64,000 nucleotides of DNA. Origin: Robiginitalea biformata HTCC2501 (GTDB lineage: Bacteria > Bacteroidota > Bacteroidia > Flavobacteriales > Flavobacteriaceae). Positions within the stretch are counted from its first letter, which is position 1, and each line of letters begins with the position of its first letter. Position numbers and translations under genes: made by a program. The stretch lies in assembly GCF_000024125.1 (NCBI RefSeq), contig NC_013222.1, positions 1,714,501 through 1,778,500 on the forward strand, read 5' to 3'. The notes beneath the pieces are model-generated. The model saw only the letters and a list, made by a program, of their open reading frames with translations, had not been told where the DNA came from and ran no database searches. Below, piece after piece: positions 32,929 to 41,919 of the stretch.

Positions 32929-35457
32929 CTACATGATGTGGCCGAAGAAGATGGCGTTCATCAGCAGTTTGTTGGTCCCGTACCAAAAGGCGCGGAAATT
33001 CGTGTTGTCGGTAAACAGGATCACCCGGCCCTGCCCCATACGGTTCACCTTGAACGGGACACTTCCTGAAATCAGGGCAGCGTTCTCCTCGGAGATATAC
33101 CCGCTTAGCAGCGGGTTGTCCGTATAGCGGATTGGGTTGTCAAAACTGTTTTTTTCCGGGTCCAGGTAGATGTTTGTGTTGCGGAACAGCGGGAGCCGGT
33201 TGTTCTTGTACCCCCAGCTTACAGGGTGCGACCGGTCCAGCCGGGCTTCAAATATGGCCCCCCCGGTCACCTGTGCCCCGAAAAATTCGTCCCGTTGGTC
33301 AAACCGCAGGTTTTTGGCCTGCAGGGTGGAATCTTTCCGGAAGTTCAGCTTCATAAATTCCTGGGAGTTGAACCAGTTTGCCACATTCCGGTACCCGATA
33401 AGTGTACCCCCTTCGCGGACCCATTCCTTCAGGGCTTTTGCAGCTCCTTCCCCTATGGCGCCGGAGCCCCAGGAGCTCGGGATAATAATATCCGTATAGC
33501 TGCTCAGGTCCGCCCGGCCCAGGTAGTCTGTGTCGATCTTTGTGAGTTTCATCTGGTAACGGGTATCGAACAGGTGCCAGATTTCCCCCGCGTCGTAAGA
33601 CCGGATACCGTCGCCTACCAGGATGGCTACCTTTTGGGGCTTCAGCGCTTCAAACTCCCGACTCCCCAGGTCGATTCCCACCGTATGCCCGGTGTTGGCG
33701 GCATATACGGAAATCCCGCTTCCGGAAGCCGCGTTGCGCAGCAGGTCGTAGATGGCACCGGGATCCATGGACTGGTTCCGGGCCGGGACCAGGATGGTGC
33801 CGTAGTCGTATTTCCGGCCGTCCAGAGTGAACGGTTCCCGGGCTACTTTGGCGCGCAGCCCCTTGTTCAGGATGGTGTTCAGGAGTTTGGGCGTATAGTA
33901 TTCGTGCCATTCGAACAGATAGGCATATTCGCTCCGGCTGTCGACGCCTCCGCCCAGGGGCGGCAAGTCGGTAATCGGCTCACCGGACTCCGGCAGGCTG
34001 TTGACCTGGGAGTAATCCAGGTTGAAAGAAAGGGGGAAGGTCCAGGCGGAAACGTCGTAGAAGAGGCTGTCTCTGAATGCAGTCCTCGTTTCGAACATCG
34101 CCCGGATTAGCTGCGGGTTCTGCTGTTGCAAGGGAACCACGTACCCGTGGCCTTCCGTATAGGTTTTGCCGCCGATGGTCTGCTGCCCGCGGATAGGCCG
34201 GACCTCGATACGGTGCCGGCGAAGGATTTCTGCCAGGTGGCGGGCCCTGGCCCCGTCCTTGGAATCGCCGAAGACATACCCACCCCGGTTGTTTTCCTCG
34301 CGCATCCCGGAGTAGAAATCCCGCTGGTAATCCAGCAGTTTTGTTCGCATGTTCCGCGCTGCCTCGATGGTGGAAAGGGCCGTGGTGAACTGGTTGCGTA
34401 TGGTAAACGGGAAGGTGAGCAACCCGTTGTCGCTCTCCTGCACGTGCCCGCGGGAACTCGCCTGTTCAAAAAGGATGCCGATACTCCCGTTTACATCGGG
34501 AAAAGTAGAGCCCTTGCCGTAATAATAGTCGTCGTAATCTTCCTCCGAATAATACAGCGACCCGATCCGGTTCAGCGCCCGGATGTGGTAGGTCCCGATT
34601 TCGGCGGTGAGTTCCTGGTTCCGAACAGGCGTCAGGGGGTGGACCCGCGAGGGTTCCCCGGGCTGGAAGAAAAAAGTGCTGTTGGTGCCCATCTCGTGGT
34701 GGTCCGTGAGGATGTTCGGCTTCCAATCGTGGAACGTCTCGATGCGGGCGCGGCTTTCCGGGAGCTGTACGGGCAACCAGTCCCGGTTGATGTCAAACCA
34801 GTAGTGGTTTGTGCGGCCCCCTGGCCATACCTCGTGGTATTCCCGTTCGTTTTCGTCCGGGTTGAGGTTCATGCTGCGGTTGGTGTTGGCCCAGTAGGCA
34901 AAGCGCTGCAACCCGTCCGGGTTGAAGCTCGGGTCCAGCAGGATAACCGTGTTGCGAAGCATATCCTCAATTTCCGGCCCCTGGGCAGCCGCCAGGTAAT
35001 ACGCATAGGCCAGGGATGCATTGGACCCGCTCGGTTCGTTTCCGTGGACGGAGAAGCCCTGGTAGACCACCACGGGCATATTGTCCAGGTCCAGGGATTC
35101 GGCACCTGCCTCGGTCAGCGCCACGTGTTGCCTGCGGATTGCTTCCAGGCGGTTGTGGTTTTCCGGAGCGGTAATCTTCAGCAGGATCAGGGGCCGGTCT
35201 TCAAAGGTGTTCCCGCGGTCCTCAATTTCAATCCGGTCGCTGACGACGGCGAGGGTTTGCATGTATTGTACCAGTTTGTCGTGGGTGATATGCCATTCCC
35301 CCACCTGGTGCCCCACTACGGATTCGGGCGTGGGTATTTCCGCGTTGTATTCCATCCCGGAAGGAAGGTAGTATTCAAGCCCGGGTACTTCCTGGGCGTG
35401 GATGGCCATGAGGCCCAGACAGAAGGTAAGCAATCGGATTGCAAGTTGTCTCATCAT
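32929..35457 (-). CDS. Secreted M14 family zinc carboxypeptidase
   Basis: 842 aa with a signal peptide (MMRQLAIRLLTFCLGLMAIHA). The M14 fold occupies about residues 50-370: VYQGFSVHGNEPSGSNA with the HxxE zinc pair near residue 135, LLDPSFNPDGLQRFAYW, FDINRDWLP and a later His region. The long C-terminal part includes a class-I-glutamine-amidotransferase-like region (KVAILVGDGIRSYDAGEIWHLFD and DIIIPSSWGSG), often found in large Bacteroidota M14 proteins. Probably digests peptides at the surface or in the periplasm. A longer ATG-ATG choice shifts the start by one codon. Confidence 0.93.
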   Translation of the reverse strand: MMRQLAIRLLTFCLGLMAIHAQEVPGLEYYLPSGMEYNAEIPTPESVVGHQVGEWHITHDKLVQYMQTLAVVSDRIEIEDRGNTFEDRPLILLKITAPENHNRLEAIRRQHVALTEAGAESLDLDNMPVVVYQGFSVHGNEPSGSNASLAYAYYLAAAQGPEIEDMLRNTVILLDPSFNPDGLQRFAYWANTNRSMNLNPDENEREYHEVWPGGRTNHYWFDINRDWLPVQLPESRARIETFHDWKPNILTDHHEMGTNSTFFFQPGEPSRVHPLTPVRNQELTAEIGTYHIRALNRIGSLYYSEEDYDDYYYGKGSTFPDVNGSIGILFEQASSRGHVQESDNGLLTFPFTIRNQFTTALSTIEAARNMRTKLLDYQRDFYSGMREENNRGGYVFGDSKDGARARHLAEILRRHRIEVRPIRGQQTIGGKTYTEGHGYVVPLQQQNPQLIRAMFETRTAFRDSLFYDVSAWTFPLSFNLDYSQVNSLPESGEPITDLPPLGGGVDSRSEYAYLFEWHEYYTPKLLNTILNKGLRAKVAREPFTLDGRKYDYGTILVPARNQSMDPGAIYDLLRNAASGSGISVYAANTGHTVGIDLGSREFEALKPQKVAILVGDGIRSYDAGEIWHLFDTRYQMKLTKIDTDYLGRADLSSYTDIIIPSSWGSGAIGEGAAKALKEWVREGGTLIGYRNVANWFNSQEFMKLNFRKDSTLQAKNLRFDQRDEFFGAQVTGGAIFEARLDRSHPVSWGYKNNRLPLFRNTNIYLDPEKNSFDNPIRYTDNPLLSGYISEENAALISGSVPFKVNRMGQGRVILFTDNTNFRAFWYGTNKLLMNAIFFGHIM

Positions 35458-35578
35458 GTGATTCGGATTAAAATTGGGGCTGGCCCCGCGTTTGAATTAG
35501 CAGGCCTAAAGATAAGCAGCCGGGGGCGCAGCGCCAAACAGGGCCAGGCATTTCAAAGGGGTGCGGCGGGGAGGGGCT

Positions 35579-35601
35579 AAAAAAAAGGCCCTTGCGGGGC
35601 C
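35579..35601 (-). terminator. Terminator after the DUF3276 gene
   Basis: A GGCCC/GGGCC stem (35587-35591 with 35597-35601) is followed on the minus strand by eight T residues. It lies 50 bp past the DUF3276 stop codon. Confidence 0.85.
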
Positions 35602-35651
35602 TGTGGTATCTTTGTAAGCGGCATAAGTTTGCCGGAGGCGGTTTCCCGGGT

Positions 35652-36023
35652 TCAGATGTCGTCAAAATCCACATCGACGAATTTCCCGGTGCCTTCTGTG
35701 GTTCCGTTCTGGGAAGGCTCTGCCTGTTTGTAGTTTTTCTGGTGGCGTTCCGAAATGACTTCTTCCCCTTTTTCCTCGATGATAAAATCGGTCATCTCGC
35801 CGAGTATCTCCCGAAAGGCTTCAAAATCCTCCTTGTACAGGTAAATTTTGTGTTTTTTGTAATGGAAAGACCCGTCTTCGTGGGTGAACTTCTTGCTCTC
35901 CGTGATTGTCAGGTAATAATCCCCGGCACGGGTACTGCGAACGTCAAAAAAATAAGTGCGCCTGCCAGCGCGGAGTACCTTGGAATTAATTTCCTCCTGA
36001 TCCATTAGGTCATTTTCACTCAT
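35652..36023 (-). CDS. DUF3276 family PUR-alpha-like nucleic-acid-binding protein
   Basis: 123 aa. The PUR-repeat-like core runs from about residue 14 to 85: SKVLRAGRRTYFFDVRSTRAGDYYLTITESKK and KHKIYLYKEDFEAFREIL read in parts. These residues match the Bacteroidota/spirochaete family whose members bind DNA or RNA through a single PUR fold. The C-terminal tail is acidic (TGKFVDVDFDDI). Probably a general RNA- or DNA-binding protein. The leftward ABC exporter gene lies upstream, 75 bp away. Confidence 0.9.
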   Translation of the reverse strand: MSENDLMDQEEINSKVLRAGRRTYFFDVRSTRAGDYYLTITESKKFTHEDGSFHYKKHKIYLYKEDFEAFREILGEMTDFIIEEKGEEVISERHQKNYKQAEPSQNGTTEGTGKFVDVDFDDI

Positions 36024-36098
36024 CGTATGGTAATCTTAAGCAGTGGTTAGTTAAAGTCACCAAAAATGTGAAAAAAATGCTAATAGAACAACATTTTT

Positions 36099-37853
36099 CT
36101 AGTTTTCTTTCCCAGATAGCTGGTTGATATATAGCTCTTTGTAATAGCCTTCTGTTTCGAGGAGTTCACTGTGTGTACCCTGCTGGAGGATCCGGCCGTC
36201 CTCGAGTACCAGGATTTTATCCGCATTGATCGCCGAGGAGATCCGGTGGCTTACGATAATGGTCGTCTTGTCCCGGGAGGCCCGTTTCAGGTTGGCCAGG
36301 ATGGCTTCCTCCGTTTCCGTATCCACGGCCGAAAGGCAGTCGTCGAACAGGTAGATAACCGGGTCTTTGATCAGGGCCCGCGCAATGGATACCCGTTGTT
36401 TCTGCCCTCCGCTCAAGGTGATTCCCCGTTCCCCCAGCACCGTTTGGTAACCTTTGGCAAAGCCCTCGATGTTTTTGTCGACCACTGCCTGGGCTGCTGC
36501 CTCCCGAATCTGTTCCAGACCGGCTTGTTCACGCCCGAAACGGATGTTGTTTTCAATGGTATCCGAAAAGAGGAAGGCGTCCTGGGGCACCGCCCCGATG
36601 GCAGACCGCAGCGAATCCAGGTTGATTTCCTCCACAGGCTTGTCGTCAATCCGGATGGTGCCGTCGTTCACGTCGTACAAACGGGCAATCAGGTCGAGTA
36701 TCGTGGACTTCCCCGATCCGGTTTTCCCCAGGATGGTCAGCGTTTCCCCCGGGTTCACCGTAAAGGAGAGGTTCCTCAGGGCCCGGATACCCGTATCCGG
36801 GTAGGTAAAGCTCACGCGGTCGAATTCGATTTTCCCCCGGATAGGTACGGGGGGGGTGCCCGGGTCGGCAATGTCCGGTTCCTGGTCCAGGAATTCGTTG
36901 ATCCGTTTCTGGGAAGCCTCCGCACGTTGTACGATGGAGGTGAGCCAGCCGACGATTGCCACCGGCCAGGTCAGCATGTTCACGTAAATGATAAACTCCA
37001 GGATGGTACCCAGGCTGCTGATTTCGCCCCGGAAATATTGCATGCCCCCGACGTAGATGACAAAGATGTTGCTCACCCCGATCAATAGGATCATCAGGGG
37101 GAAAAACCACGCATTTACCTTGGCCAGGTCCATACTCTTGTCCTTCCCCTCCAGGGCGAGGCTGCCCGCTTCCCGGTTAATTCGTGGCTCCATTGCATAG
37201 GCCTTGATTACCGAGATGCCTGAAAAGGACTCCTGGGCAAAGGTGGAAAGGGAGGAGAGGAATGCCTGAACCCGGGTGGAGCGCTGATGGATGATCCGGC
37301 TGATCCAGTAGATCAGCACGGAAAGAACAGGCAGGGGCACCAGGGCGTAAAAGGCGATGGTAGGGGCTTTGATAAACATCAGGGGGATCAGGCAGGCAAA
37401 CAGCGTCAGCGTCTGGATCCCGTACATGATGGCCGGGCCCGCATACAGGCGTACCTGGCTGACATCCTCGCTGATGCGGTTCATCAAATCGCCGGTTCGG
37501 TTGCTTTTGTAAAAGTTCAGGCTCAGCCGCTGGTAGTGGTCGAACACCTCGTTTTTCAGGTCGTATTCGATGTAGCGGGACACATTGATGATGGTTTGCC
37601 GCATCAGGAAGGTGAAGAACCCGGATAGCAGGGCGGCCCCCACAATGATGGCGATGTATTCCAGCAGGTCGGACCGGGCCGCTTCCAGGGCCAGTTCCCC
37701 GGCGCTGTATTTTTCGACAACTTCAACGATATTCTTCACGTAGGAAGGCATCACCAGTTGGAAAACCCGCGCGATGATGGTGATCAGTACGCCCAGGAAA
37801 AGTTTTACCCAGTATTTCCGGAAATATTTGTTGAGATGCCTGAGTTCCTTCAT
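36099..37853 (-). CDS. ABC exporter with fused permease and ATPase (MsbA-like)
   Basis: 584 aa from the ATG at 37853; the longer frame upstream is not supported. Six membrane helices lie in residues 1-310. The ATPase follows, with Walker A ILGKTGSGKSTILDLIARLY near 372, signature GITLSGGQKQRVSIARALI near 475, Walker B VIYLFDDCLSAVD and the switch His in IIVSHRISSAI. The half-transporter should dimerise and flip lipid or drug outwards. It is divergent from nusB; the promoters share a 162-bp spacer. Confidence 0.93.
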   Translation of the reverse strand: MKELRHLNKYFRKYWVKLFLGVLITIIARVFQLVMPSYVKNIVEVVEKYSAGELALEAARSDLLEYIAIIVGAALLSGFFTFLMRQTIINVSRYIEYDLKNEVFDHYQRLSLNFYKSNRTGDLMNRISEDVSQVRLYAGPAIMYGIQTLTLFACLIPLMFIKAPTIAFYALVPLPVLSVLIYWISRIIHQRSTRVQAFLSSLSTFAQESFSGISVIKAYAMEPRINREAGSLALEGKDKSMDLAKVNAWFFPLMILLIGVSNIFVIYVGGMQYFRGEISSLGTILEFIIYVNMLTWPVAIVGWLTSIVQRAEASQKRINEFLDQEPDIADPGTPPVPIRGKIEFDRVSFTYPDTGIRALRNLSFTVNPGETLTILGKTGSGKSTILDLIARLYDVNDGTIRIDDKPVEEINLDSLRSAIGAVPQDAFLFSDTIENNIRFGREQAGLEQIREAAAQAVVDKNIEGFAKGYQTVLGERGITLSGGQKQRVSIARALIKDPVIYLFDDCLSAVDTETEEAILANLKRASRDKTTIIVSHRISSAINADKILVLEDGRILQQGTHSELLETEGYYKELYINQLSGKEN

Positions 37854-37979
37854 GGATGCTTGGTCGCAGGCTGCGGGGAAAGCAGCAGCCTGCGGACAAA
37901 GATAGCAGATTGGTTCGGATGGTTGTGTTATAAATATGATAAGAAACCGGAAGGGGTGGCGCAACTCGGATGCAATGCC

Positions 37980-37987
37980 TATTTTTG
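37980..37987 (+). promoter_or_regulatory. TATTTTTG -7 box for nusB
   Basis: It matches TAnnTTTG and lies 28 bp upstream of the nusB ATG. No clear -33 TTG at the usual distance. Confidence 0.55.
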
Positions 37988-38015
37988 CCCCAAGATTTTC
38001 AGCAAAGTTCTTTAC

Positions 38016-38960
38016 ATGCTAACGAGAAGGCAAATCCGGGTAAAAGTAATGCAGAGCATTTATGCGCTGACCCTGTCCCGGGACGGGTCTGCGGAAACAC
38101 AGGAGAAATTCCTGAAAAAAAGCATTGGCCAGACTTTTACACTTTACGTAGTGATGCTCGCCCTGCTGCGTGAAATCCACCAGATGGCCCTGTCGCGGTC
38201 CGATAAAGGCCGCAAGAAGTACCTGAAGGAGGATGCATCCGGGCACCCCGGGCCTCAGGCCCTTGCCGCCAATCAGTTCCTGGAGTACCTCTCCGGCCAT
38301 GCAGGCCTGGCTTCCGCCATCGACAAACGGAAACTCCGGCAGTGGTACCTCAACGAGGAATATGTGAAAATTGTCTACAGGCAATTGACCGAAAGCCCCG
38401 AGTACGCCTCATATGCCGCTTCCTCCTCCACCTGGGAAGGGGACCGGGCATTTGCTCTGACCATTTTCCGGGAATTCATCGCCCCGAACGACAAGATTTA
38501 CGATTTTCTGGAAGACGAGGGGATCACCTGGGTAGACGATATCCCGTTGGTGAATACCTTTATCGTCAAACACCTGGGCAAACTCCACCAAGGGGCCCCG
38601 GAATCCTACCTGCTCCCCGCCCTCCTCAAGAATTCGGAGGACATGGAATTCGCCATGGACCTGCTTCGGAAAACCCTGAACAAGAACGCCGCCCTGGAGG
38701 CAGAAATTGAGGGGAAGACCCCCAATTGGGACAAGGAGCGGATAGCCGAAATAGACGGGATCCTGCTGAAGATGGGCATTGCGGAATTGCTGTATTTCCC
38801 CTCCATCCCGGAACGGGTAACCATCAACGAATACCTGGAGATCGCCAAGGAGTATTCCACCCCGAAGAGCAGCATTTTTATCAATGGCATCCTGGATAAG
38901 CTCATCCGCGAATACCGGGAGGCCGGCAGGCTTAAAAAAACAGGCCGGGGACTCATGTAA
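38016..38960 (+). CDS. nusB: Transcription antitermination factor NusB, long form
   Basis: 314 aa from the ATG at 38016. The chain begins MLTRRQIRVKVMQSIYAL, the usual NusB start, and ends with the conserved helical core AEIDGILLKMGIAELLYFPSIPERVTINEYLEIAKEYSTPKSSIFINGILDKL read in parts. NusB binds NusE/S10 and boxA RNA in rRNA antitermination. It is about twice the length of E. coli NusB; the extra 150 residues sit between the first helix and the C-terminal core, which I believe is the usual form in Bacteroidota. The DUF1573 gene follows with its own -7 box. Confidence 0.93.
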   Translation: MLTRRQIRVKVMQSIYALTLSRDGSAETQEKFLKKSIGQTFTLYVVMLALLREIHQMALSRSDKGRKKYLKEDASGHPGPQALAANQFLEYLSGHAGLASAIDKRKLRQWYLNEEYVKIVYRQLTESPEYASYAASSSTWEGDRAFALTIFREFIAPNDKIYDFLEDEGITWVDDIPLVNTFIVKHLGKLHQGAPESYLLPALLKNSEDMEFAMDLLRKTLNKNAALEAEIEGKTPNWDKERIAEIDGILLKMGIAELLYFPSIPERVTINEYLEIAKEYSTPKSSIFINGILDKLIREYREAGRLKKTGRGLM

Positions 38961-38972
38961 TCAAATATTCCG

Positions 38973-38980
38973 TATTTTTG
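38973..38980 (+). promoter_or_regulatory. TATTTTTG -7 box for the DUF1573 gene
   Basis: It matches TAnnTTTG and lies 29 bp before the ATG at 39010. Confidence 0.5.
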
Positions 38981-39009
38981 CATCTATTAATAAAAAAAAC
39001 AGCAGAATC

Positions 39010-39495
39010 ATGAGAAAAGCGACAGTATTCCTGAGCGTGCTTGCAGTAGCAGCCCTGTCTTCATGCAAAGAGAAAGCTTCCGAGAAGATCAATGCAGAGA
39101 ACGTCGAGGTCGCCGCCCAGCGCGACGCGGCATCCAAGAACATGGCCGCCATTACCTTTGACAATAAGGAACACGATTTCGGAACTATCGAGCAGGGGAC
39201 GCCCCAGGAAACCACCTTTTCCTTTACCAACACGGGTACCGCCCCGCTGATCATTACCAATACTTCGGCCAGTTGCGGATGTACCACCCCGGACGCCCCG
39301 ATCAACCAGCCGATTGCCCCGGGCGAAAAAGGCGAAATCAAGGTTCGCTTCAACGGCAGCGGCAGCGGGCAGGTCACCAAGACCGTAACGGTTATGGCGA
39401 ACACCGCCGGAGGGCAGGAGATGCTCCGCATCAAGGCCTTCGTAAACCCGAAAGCGGCCGGCGGAACGGCAGCAGTGGGCCCGGTTAAGAACTAA
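39010..39495 (+). CDS. DUF1573 family lipoprotein
   Basis: 161 aa. A lipobox (VAALSSC) gives a lipid-modified Cys at about residue 19. The mature domain is an immunoglobulin-like fold with the family sequence ITFDNKEHDFGTIEQGTPQETTFSFTNTGTAPLIITNTSASCGCTTP read in parts; the SCGC motif is the hallmark. Role unknown. It is encoded between nusB and yajC, a cluster common in Flavobacteriia. Confidence 0.93.
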   Translation: MRKATVFLSVLAVAALSSCKEKASEKINAENVEVAAQRDAASKNMAAITFDNKEHDFGTIEQGTPQETTFSFTNTGTAPLIITNTSASCGCTTPDAPINQPIAPGEKGEIKVRFNGSGSGQVTKTVTVMANTAGGQEMLRIKAFVNPKAAGGTAAVGPVKN

Positions 39496-39516
39496 GATTC
39501 GTAAATCAGCAACGGA

Positions 39517-39804
39517 ATGAGTGACCAAATCGGGCAGTTCCTGCCCATGATCCTGATTTTTGCAGTGGCGTACTTCTTTATGATCCGCCCGCAGATCAAG
39601 CGTCAGAAAGACGAGAAAAAGTTTGCCAAAGCCCTGAAAAAAGGGGATAAGATCGTAACCAAAAGCGGTTTGTACGGAAAGGTTGTGGACCTGAACGACA
39701 AGGACTTCTCCTGCATCATCGAAACGATGGCAGGCCGTATGAAATTCGATCGCTCTGCCATTTCCATGGAACTGAGCAAAAAGGCGAACGACCCCAAGGA
39801 TTAG
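39517..39804 (+). CDS. yajC: Preprotein translocase subunit YajC
   Basis: 95 aa. A single membrane helix (PMILIFAVAYFFMIRPQ) is followed by the conserved RPQIKRQKDEKKFAKALKKGDKIVT-type cytoplasmic segment and a small beta domain (GLYGKVVDLNDKDFSCIIE). It associates with SecDF at the Sec translocon. A strong terminator follows. Confidence 0.96.
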   Translation: MSDQIGQFLPMILIFAVAYFFMIRPQIKRQKDEKKFAKALKKGDKIVTKSGLYGKVVDLNDKDFSCIIETMAGRMKFDRSAISMELSKKANDPKD

Positions 39805-39850
39805 AATTCCGCTTCTTCGGGGCGTGCAAGCCCTGACGCAATCGCATGGA

Positions 39851-39880
39851 AAACGCCGGCAACAGCCGGCGTTTTTTTTT
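39851..39880 (+). terminator. Terminator of the nusB-DUF1573-yajC cluster
   Basis: A perfect 10-bp stem (39851-39860 with 39865-39874, loop AACA) runs into a T-run to 39880. Confidence 0.95.
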
Positions 39881-39921
39881 GCCCTGCCAATGTAGTACCT
39901 TGTTTTCAAGAACATCGGACT

Positions 39922-41265
39922 ATGGAAACACGCAGATCATTTATCCGCAAAGGGGCCCTGGGTGCCTCGGCTGCGGCCTCCGCCTTATTGGTGCCCGCGC
40001 CCCTGTGGAGCCGGGGATCCCAAGTTCTGGGGGCGAACGACCGGATCGGCATTGGCCTGATCGGTTGCAACGGCATGGGTTTTTCAAACCTCAGTTCCTT
40101 TTTAAAGCTGCCCGAGGTACAGGTAACCGCCCTTTGCGATGTGGACCAGGGCGTTTTGGAGCGCCGAACTGCCCAGCTTACCGAGGCGGGGCACGGCAAA
40201 CCCAAACAGTACGGCGATTATCGGGAATTACTCGAAAATGCGGATGTTGACATCGTGATTATCGGCACGCCGGACCACTGGCATTGCCTGCAACTCCTGG
40301 ATGCCCTGGACGCCGGGAAAGACGTGTACTGCGAGAAGCCCATTGCAAACTCCATTGAGGAATGCGACCGGATGCTGCAAGCAGTTGAGGGCAGCGGGCG
40401 GATGGTCCAGATTGGCCAGTGGCAGCGCAGCCAGCCGCATTTTGTGGATGCGATTGATTTCCTTCGCACGGGGGCCCTGGGGCCCGTCCGCCTGGCAAAG
40501 GCGTGGGCGTACCAGGGTTGGATGCAGCCAGTGCCCGTATTGCCGCACAGCCCGGCGCCTGAGGGGGTCGACTATAAGATGTGGTTGGGGCCGGCGCCCG
40601 AACGCCCCTTTAACCCAAACCGCTTCCATTTTAATTTCCGTTGGTTCTGGGACTACGCGGGCGGCCTGATGACCGACTGGGGGGTGCACCTCATCGATTA
40701 TGCCTTATACGGGATGGAAGCAACCGCCCCGAATTCTGTTATGGCCTCCGGGGGCAAGTTTGCCTATGCCGACGACGCCTCCGAGACGCCCGATACGCTC
40801 CAGACCGTCTATGAATTCGATGGCTTCAACCTCCTCTGGGAGCACGCCACGGGTATTGACGGGGGGAATTACGGCAGGAATCACGGTATTGCATTTATCG
40901 GGAACAATGGCACCCTGGTCCTGGACCGGGGCGGTTGGGAAGTAATTCCCGAGGTGGAACACGAGAGCTGGCGGCAACTGCCGGACCAGCCAAAAATGGA
41001 AGCGGTACCGCTGCGTTCGGCCGAAGGGAATGGCCTGGACCTGCACACCGCAAATTTCCTGGAAGCGGTACGCAACCGGGATGCTGCAATCCTCCGGGCG
41101 CCTATCCGGGTGGGGTACCATGCGGCGCGGGTATCCCATATGGGGAATATCGCCTACAAAACGGGTCGGAAACTCAAGTGGGATGCCGGGCAGTCGGCAT
41201 TTACGGATGCCGGAGCGAACCGCCTGATGCGTGCGGACTACCACAACGGCTGGGAGCTCCGCTAG
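39922..41265 (+). CDS. Gfo/Idh/MocA family oxidoreductase with Tat signal
   Basis: 447 aa. The N-terminus METRRSFIRKGALGASAAASAL is a twin-arginine signal, so the protein is exported folded with its nicotinamide cofactor. The NAD-binding domain shows IGIGLIGCNGMG near residue 44, the cofactor/substrate block DIVIIGTPDHWHCLQLLDAL near 110 and DVYCEKPIANS with the EKP motif. The C-terminal beta-sheet domain follows. Exported members act on sugars or glycosides in the periplasm; substrate unknown. Confidence 0.93.
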   Translation: METRRSFIRKGALGASAAASALLVPAPLWSRGSQVLGANDRIGIGLIGCNGMGFSNLSSFLKLPEVQVTALCDVDQGVLERRTAQLTEAGHGKPKQYGDYRELLENADVDIVIIGTPDHWHCLQLLDALDAGKDVYCEKPIANSIEECDRMLQAVEGSGRMVQIGQWQRSQPHFVDAIDFLRTGALGPVRLAKAWAYQGWMQPVPVLPHSPAPEGVDYKMWLGPAPERPFNPNRFHFNFRWFWDYAGGLMTDWGVHLIDYALYGMEATAPNSVMASGGKFAYADDASETPDTLQTVYEFDGFNLLWEHATGIDGGNYGRNHGIAFIGNNGTLVLDRGGWEVIPEVEHESWRQLPDQPKMEAVPLRSAEGNGLDLHTANFLEAVRNRDAAILRAPIRVGYHAARVSHMGNIAYKTGRKLKWDAGQSAFTDAGANRLMRADYHNGWELR

Positions 41266-41322
41266 GGGCCTGTCCGGGGGTCCGGGCAATCGGAAAACCA
41301 ATAGCCCTACAGGGGTAGCCCA

Positions 41323-41919
41323 TTAACAGTTCCTGTATTTGTCATGGAGGCCGACCCCTTGTCGGATCATCGGGAGGATTTTGTCCAGACGCCGCTTTTT
41401 CGTGGCTTCCTGTTTGGCCGAGGCGATGTGCTCTGCGTAATCCCGCTGTTTATAGGGGGCCAAGTTGCCGAAAGCGGCCTGGAGTTCCGGGTCGGAATTC
41501 AGGGCGGCCTGCAACAGGTGGGGTATTGCGGTTTTTTTGGGTTTGACCGGATCCAGCCGGACCCCTTTGCGGGCATTGGCAATGGCCTCGAGTACATAGG
41601 CTTTTACGTGCCGGGGGTCAATCTGCTCCACAGAGGTAAACTTCCAGTGCCGCATGGCTTTGGTTTTGCCTTCCTGGGCATTTTCGAGTACCCCGAGCGG
41701 ATCCGAAAGAAATACCCCATTGAAGAACCAGAGCCCGAAATGGTTCTTAAATGCGAGTACCCCCACGACGTTTTCCTTTCCCAACGTATAAACCGGGCAG
41801 CTCCATTTGAAGTCTTCTTCCAGTTCCGTGTCGCTGACCAGGTCGCGCAATCGGGCAATCCCTTCCCGAAAAGGCCCCTCTTTTTCGAAATATGCGGCTA
41901 TTTTGGCTGATTTTTCCAT
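41323..41919 (-). CDS. DUF1801/YdeI family protein
   Basis: 198 aa from the ATG at 41919. Residues 10-110 match the DUF1801 fold (EEDFKWSCPVYTLGKENVVGVLAFKNHFGLWFF read in parts). The C-terminal part, PHLLQAALNSDPELQAAFGNLAPYKQRDYAEHIASAKQEATKKRRLDK, is the YdeI/OmpD-associated motif. Function unknown; some members respond to antimicrobial peptides. The start lies 22 bases inside the 3' end of pepT, so the genes are coupled. Confidence 0.88.
   Translation of the reverse strand: MEKSAKIAAYFEKEGPFREGIARLRDLVSDTELEEDFKWSCPVYTLGKENVVGVLAFKNHFGLWFFNGVFLSDPLGVLENAQEGKTKAMRHWKFTSVEQIDPRHVKAYVLEAIANARKGVRLDPVKPKKTAIPHLLQAALNSDPELQAAFGNLAPYKQRDYAEHIASAKQEATKKRRLDKILPMIRQGVGLHDKYRNC

Noticed and set aside
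34126..35580. Open frame of 484 codons on the plus strand
   Set aside because: It is antisense to the M14 carboxypeptidase, has no recognisable domain and arises from the GC-rich third codon positions of the real gene. The same applies to the 444-codon frame at 2064-3398 opposite icmF and others.
35606..35613. TATCTTTG box on the plus strand near the DUF3276 terminator
   Set aside because: It matches TAnnTTTG but has no -33 at a usual distance and no plus-strand gene or terminator follows, so it is probably chance.
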